64,000 bases of DNA from Parvibaculum sp002684405 (GTDB lineage: Bacteria; Pseudomonadota; Alphaproteobacteria; Parvibaculales; Parvibaculaceae). The stretch is from the NCBI GenBank assembly GCA_965140395.1, contig OZ223205.1, forward strand, positions 434,001 to 498,000, read 5' to 3'. The position numbers were made by a program, and so were the translations under genes. The first letter of the stretch is position 1. Each line of letters opens with the position of its first letter. Shown here one piece after another: positions 60,932 through 64,000 of this stretch. The notes under the pieces are model-generated. The model was not told the origin of the DNA, did not search any database, and saw only the letters and a list, made by a program, of their open reading frames with translations.

Positions 60932-62160
60932 ACCGCCTCACCCTTCAGAAGCCTCGGCAAATCGCCGACCGCGCCGCCGGCATGACGCATGAAGAGCCGG
61001 CGGAGCGGGCCGATCTGATTGACGGCGCCGAGCCCCAGATCGCGCGCAAGACGCACGGGCGCGATATCATTGGAGAACAGCCGGTTCAGCCCGTCCATCA
61101 TGAAGGAGAGCGCGGTGTTGTCGAAGCGGCGCCATTGCTCATAGCGCTTCAACACGTCGATCTGGCCGATATCGAGACCGAGCCTTGCGGCATCCACCAT
61201 CACTTCGGCCAGCGCCGCCACATCGCGCAGGCCCAGATTGAGCCCCTGCCCCGCAATCGGATGCACGCCATGCGCGGCATCGGCGACCAGCGCCAGGCGC
61301 GGCCGTACATATTCGCGCGACAGCTGAAGCGTCAGCGGATAGGACCAGCGCGGGCCGACCGGCGCGCAGTCGCCCAGATAATCGCCGAAACGCTCGCGCA
61401 TCTCCTCGGTGAAATCTTCGTCGTTCAACGACAGGATCGCCTTCGCATCCGCCGTCCTCTCCGTCCAGACGAGCGAGGAACGGTTGCCGACCATGGGCAG
61501 GATGGCGAAAGGCCCGCCGGGGAGGAAATATTCCTGCGCCACGCCCTCATGCGGCAGCTCATGTTCCACCGTGCAGACGATACCGGTCTGGTTGTAGGAC
61601 CAGCCGACGGTCTTGATGCCCGCTGCATTGCGCGTGGGCGAGCTACGCCCGTCACAGGCGAGGCAAACCTTGGCCTTCACCGACGAGCCGTCGGCGAGAT
61701 GCCCCGTCACATGCGACGCGCCATATTCGACGCTCTTCACCGCATTGGGCGCAACGAGACGGATATTGGGCTCCGCCGCCACCGCCTTTTGCAGCGCGAT
61801 ACGGGTATGCCGGTTTTCGATCAGATTGCCGAGCGGCTCGTCCCCGATTTCCGTGTGATCGAAATGCAGGAAGAAAGGCGAGGCTCCTTCCGAGAGCCGC
61901 CCGTCCGACACCACGATGTCATTGATGGGCTGCATCCGGCCTTTCAGATGCGGCGTCACACCCAGCCGGTCGAACATGCGGCAGGAGGCAAAGGCGATGG
62001 CGGAAACCCGCCCGTCAAATGCCGCGTCCGTCGCAGTCGCGGGGTCCAGCGCGTCCACCGCCGTTACCTGAAGCCCGCCCTGCGCCAGGGCCAGCGCCAG
62101 CGGAAGGCCGGAAAGACCGCCGCCGACAATCAGCACATCGCTGTCGATCATTTCGTTCAT
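60928..62160 (-). CDS. UbiH/UbiF-family FAD-dependent hydroxylase
   Basis: The 410 residues match the ubiquinone hydroxylase family: dinucleotide motif DVLIVGGGLSGLPLALALAQ, DG motif CLACDGRSSPTRNAAGI, and the second FAD motif LALVADAAHGVHPIAGQGLN. The family adds hydroxyls to the ubiquinone ring; alphaproteobacteria often use a broad-range member. Which ring position is hydroxylated cannot be read from sequence. In related genomes a ubiH-type gene follows the Trm112/LON group; here the MmcQ, LysR and AKR genes lie between. Confidence 0.93.
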   Translation of the reverse strand: MNEMIDSDVLIVGGGLSGLPLALALAQGGLQVTAVDALDPATATDAAFDGRVSAIAFASCRMFDRLGVTPHLKGRMQPINDIVVSDGRLSEGASPFFLHFDHTEIGDEPLGNLIENRHTRIALQKAVAAEPNIRLVAPNAVKSVEYGASHVTGHLADGSSVKAKVCLACDGRSSPTRNAAGIKTVGWSYNQTGIVCTVEHELPHEGVAQEYFLPGGPFAILPMVGNRSSLVWTERTADAKAILSLNDEDFTEEMRERFGDYLGDCAPVGPRWSYPLTLQLSREYVRPRLALVADAAHGVHPIAGQGLNLGLRDVAALAEVMVDAARLGLDIGQIDVLKRYEQWRRFDNTALSFMMDGLNRLFSNDIAPVRLARDLGLGAVNQIGPLRRLFMRHAGGAVGDLPRLLKGEAV

Positions 62161-62301
62161 GACGACAAGATTGGCCGGAAGCCGCCATATGTCCAGTGCT
62201 TAACCGGTGCCTTCTCGTCGCAGGGGAGGCCCCGATGGACGGGCGCCCTCCCCGGGCGCTACTCTTTCCCCAACAAACAAGAAAAACGGGAGGAGACGGC
62301 C

Positions 62302-63555
62302 ATGGGTGAGACCCGAGACGACCTGAAGACGCCTCATACGGCCCCAAAGACCGGCATCGGCCTGACCGCGCTAGACGACGATTATCGCGAAGACCTCTAC
62401 CGCGTGCTGGACGAGATGCGGCAAACCGATCCCGTCCACCGCGACCGGGAGCTGGGCCGTTTCTTCCTCACCCGGCACGACGATGTGAAGGCGGTACTGC
62501 GCGACAAGTCGCTCCATGTCGATCCGCGCGGCGCCCTGCCCGATTCCTATATCCGCCTCATCACCAATGCGCCGGCGGACCGGGAGGACGAATTCGAGCC
62601 CTCCATGATCTTTTCCGACGAGCCGGACCATATGCGCCTGCGCCGCCTGGTGAGCCAGGCCTTCAACCCCCGCTCCATCGAAACCATGCGGATACGCATC
62701 GGCGAAATCGCCGACGGGTTGCTCGATGAAATGGAAGGAAAAGGGGAAGTCGATTTCATCAAGGCTTTCGCAGGCCCCCTCCCCACCATCGTGATTGCGG
62801 AGATGCTGGGCGTGCCGCTCGACCGGCGCGACGACTTCAAACGCTGGTCGGACGATATCGTGCTGGGCTTCGACCCCATTGCGAGCCCGGAAACGCGCCA
62901 ACGCATCGAGGCCTCCTCCGAAGCCATGCGGGCCTTTTTCACCGAAACGATTGCGCGCCGCCGGCAAGAACGCAGCGACGATCTCATTTCCGATCTCATC
63001 CGGGCCGAGGAGGAAGGCGAGAAACTCACCAATGACGAGATCCTCTCCATGTGCACGCTATTGCTCACAGCGGGGAACGTCACCACCACCGACCTTATCG
63101 GCAATGGCGTTCATGCGCTGTTGGCTCATCCGGCGGAGTTCGAAAAGCTGAAAGCCGATCCCGACCTGATCGAGAACGCGGTGGAGGAAATGCTGCGCTA
63201 TGACTCACCGGTTACGGATTCCGGGCGCTTCCCGCTGGAGCCCTATGAGGTCGGTGGTGTAGCCGTGGAGCCGGGCCGCTCCATTTCCACCTCGCTCGCG
63301 GCCGCGAACCACGACCCGTCCGTCTATCCTGAACCGCATAAATTCGACGTGACGCGTGAGGACACGCATAACCAGTCCTTCGGGGGCGGCATGCGCATCT
63401 GCCTTGGCGCACCGCTTGCCCGTCTCGAAGCCCAGATTGGCATTGCGAAGCTCATTGAACGCTTCCCGGATATGAAGCCGGGCACGAGCGAGCCCCGGCG
63501 GCGGCATTTGCCCTCTTTCCGCGGGTTCGAGAAGATGCCCATCCGCTTGCACTGA
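62302..63555 (+). CDS. cytochrome P450
   Basis: The 417 residues form a soluble bacterial P450. The heme loop is FGGGMRICLGAPLARLE with the thiolate Cys at 367, and the ExxR motif is EMLR at 296-299. The I-helix reads LLLTAGNVTTTDL (257-262 AGNVTT), where the usual acidic residue before the Thr pair is Val, which may alter proton delivery. DHMRLRRLVSQAFNPR is the family C-helix. No ferredoxin or reductase gene is adjacent. GGGAGGAG precedes the ATG at 62302. The substrate is unknown; a hydroxylase for a lipid or terpene would suit the surroundings. Confidence 0.94.
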   Translation: MGETRDDLKTPHTAPKTGIGLTALDDDYREDLYRVLDEMRQTDPVHRDRELGRFFLTRHDDVKAVLRDKSLHVDPRGALPDSYIRLITNAPADREDEFEPSMIFSDEPDHMRLRRLVSQAFNPRSIETMRIRIGEIADGLLDEMEGKGEVDFIKAFAGPLPTIVIAEMLGVPLDRRDDFKRWSDDIVLGFDPIASPETRQRIEASSEAMRAFFTETIARRRQERSDDLISDLIRAEEEGEKLTNDEILSMCTLLLTAGNVTTTDLIGNGVHALLAHPAEFEKLKADPDLIENAVEEMLRYDSPVTDSGRFPLEPYEVGGVAVEPGRSISTSLAAANHDPSVYPEPHKFDVTREDTHNQSFGGGMRICLGAPLARLEAQIGIAKLIERFPDMKPGTSEPRRRHLPSFRGFEKMPIRLH

Positions 63556-63583
63556 CCGCCTATTAAAGCCAAGGAGTTCCGAC

Positions 63584-64000
63584 GTGACGACCCCCCGCAA
63601 GCAGCCCGTCGCTGCCGTCACCCATGACTGGAGCCATATGAGCGCGCTGGAACTGGGCGCGCTCTTCGAGGACCGCGTCGCCGATCCGCGCGACGTGACG
63701 GAAGTCTTCCTCGCCCATGCCGAGGAAAACGACCCCGACCACCGCATCTATGTGCGGCTGACGAAGGAGCGCGCCCGCGCGGAAGCCGCCGCCGCCGCCG
63801 ACCGCGCGAAACGGGGACTTCGGCGCGGCCCGCTCGACGGTGTGCCTCTCTCCTGGAAGGACCTTTTCGATATGGCGGGCGAGCCGACCGCCGCAGGCTC
63901 GCTGCCGCTGAAGGATCGTGTTCCCGCGCAGGATGCGGAAGTCCTGACACGCCTGACCCGGGCAGGCCTTGTCGCGCTCGGCAAGACGACCATGACGGAG
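63584..64000 (+). CDS. amidase family enzyme, N-terminal part (runs off right edge)
   Basis: The 139 visible codons start with GTG at 63584, preceded by AAGGAG with a seven-base spacer. The protein begins like amidase-signature enzymes: an N-terminal helical segment (MSALELGALFEDRVADP), GPLDGVPLSWKDLFDMAGEP carrying the catalytic Lys at about 92, and the partial VALGKTTMTE. The Ser-cisSer-Lys triad should lie further downstream. Substrates in this family vary widely. It follows the P450 by 28 bases and may be cotranscribed. Confidence 0.9.
   Translation, partial: MTTPRKQPVAAVTHDWSHMSALELGALFEDRVADPRDVTEVFLAHAEENDPDHRIYVRLTKERARAEAAAAADRAKRGLRRGPLDGVPLSWKDLFDMAGEPTAAGSLPLKDRVPAQDAEVLTRLTRAGLVALGKTTMTE

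Noticed and set aside
60982..62301. In-frame upstream extension of the P450 reading frame by 440 codons, antisense to the UbiH-type gene
   Set aside because: The upstream part is the complement of a recognised hydroxylase. The P450 has its own ATG with GGGAGGAG and normal family length.

Overview
The window looks like a chromosomal segment of a GC-rich alphaproteobacterium. The supporting evidence is the hemC-hemD-Mic60-hemY block divergent from tsaD-gpsA, the rsmB / rpe / heparinase-like / purH block, and the thioredoxin-TPR / LON-domain / Trm112 / DUF971 / UbiH block, all gene orders familiar from that class. The many acyl-CoA enzymes, a P450 and a DUF1302/DUF1329 outer-membrane set suggest a heterotroph that uses hydrophobic substrates, perhaps a Parvibaculum-like lineage. 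That lineage guess is inference only.

Layout. 1-1268: beta-oxidation-type genes (partial acyl-CoA dehydrogenase, crotonase-fold protein with both catalytic glutamates replaced). 1374-10596: an envelope cluster on the minus strand (YCF48-like beta-propeller, DUF1329 protein, two DUF1302 proteins, MarR regulator), with a hairpin after each of the first four genes and no MMPL/RND pump beside them. 10728-13345: a HerA-like ATPase translationally coupled to a soluble histidine kinase. 13531-14528: a PII protein with a ribbon-helix-helix domain fused in front of it, divergent from a tiny LxYRG-repeat protein. 14707-15488: an AT-rich islet with a NYN-domain RNase next to tRNA-Thr(CGU). 15623-21530: heme operon (hemC, hemD, Mic60, hemY, alpha/beta hydrolase).

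21668-26432: tsaD, two tiny membrane-protein genes, a TetR regulator with an apparently leaderless promoter, gpsA, YciI, EVE-domain and Rieske proteins. 26436-31019: creatininase-family hydrolase, GNAT, CoA transferase and acetyl-CoA synthetase. 31089-34828: orphan small protein, MBL-fold hydrolase, extensin-like protein, an SDHAF4-like factor and htpX. 34927-42704: rsmB, a methyltransferase / GT9 pair with an AT-rich leader, rpe, heparinase-like protein and purH. 42778-46779: YbjQ, a palindromic intergenic repeat, two coupled MFS transporters and a YchJ protein. 46860-49563: GT87-type membrane protein and an ACAD.

49683-54475: an uptake operon (unknown protein, 2OG-Fe(II) oxygenase, ABC permease, binding protein) followed by a LysR gene, with no ATPase gene nearby. 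54482-63555: rsgA, tRNA-Gly(GCC), thioredoxin-TPR, LON-domain, Trm112, DUF971 and MmcQ proteins, a LysR / aldo-keto reductase pair, a UbiH-type hydroxylase and a P450. An amidase runs off the right edge.

The observation I would follow first is the RHH-PII fusion at 13531-14028. It joins a DNA-binding fold to an apparently intact 2-oxoglutarate/ATP sensor and sits divergent from a small gene whose promoter carries a long-spaced inverted repeat. The two tiny membrane proteins at 22922-23227, which share an unusual sequence motif with the neighbouring TetR promoter, come second.
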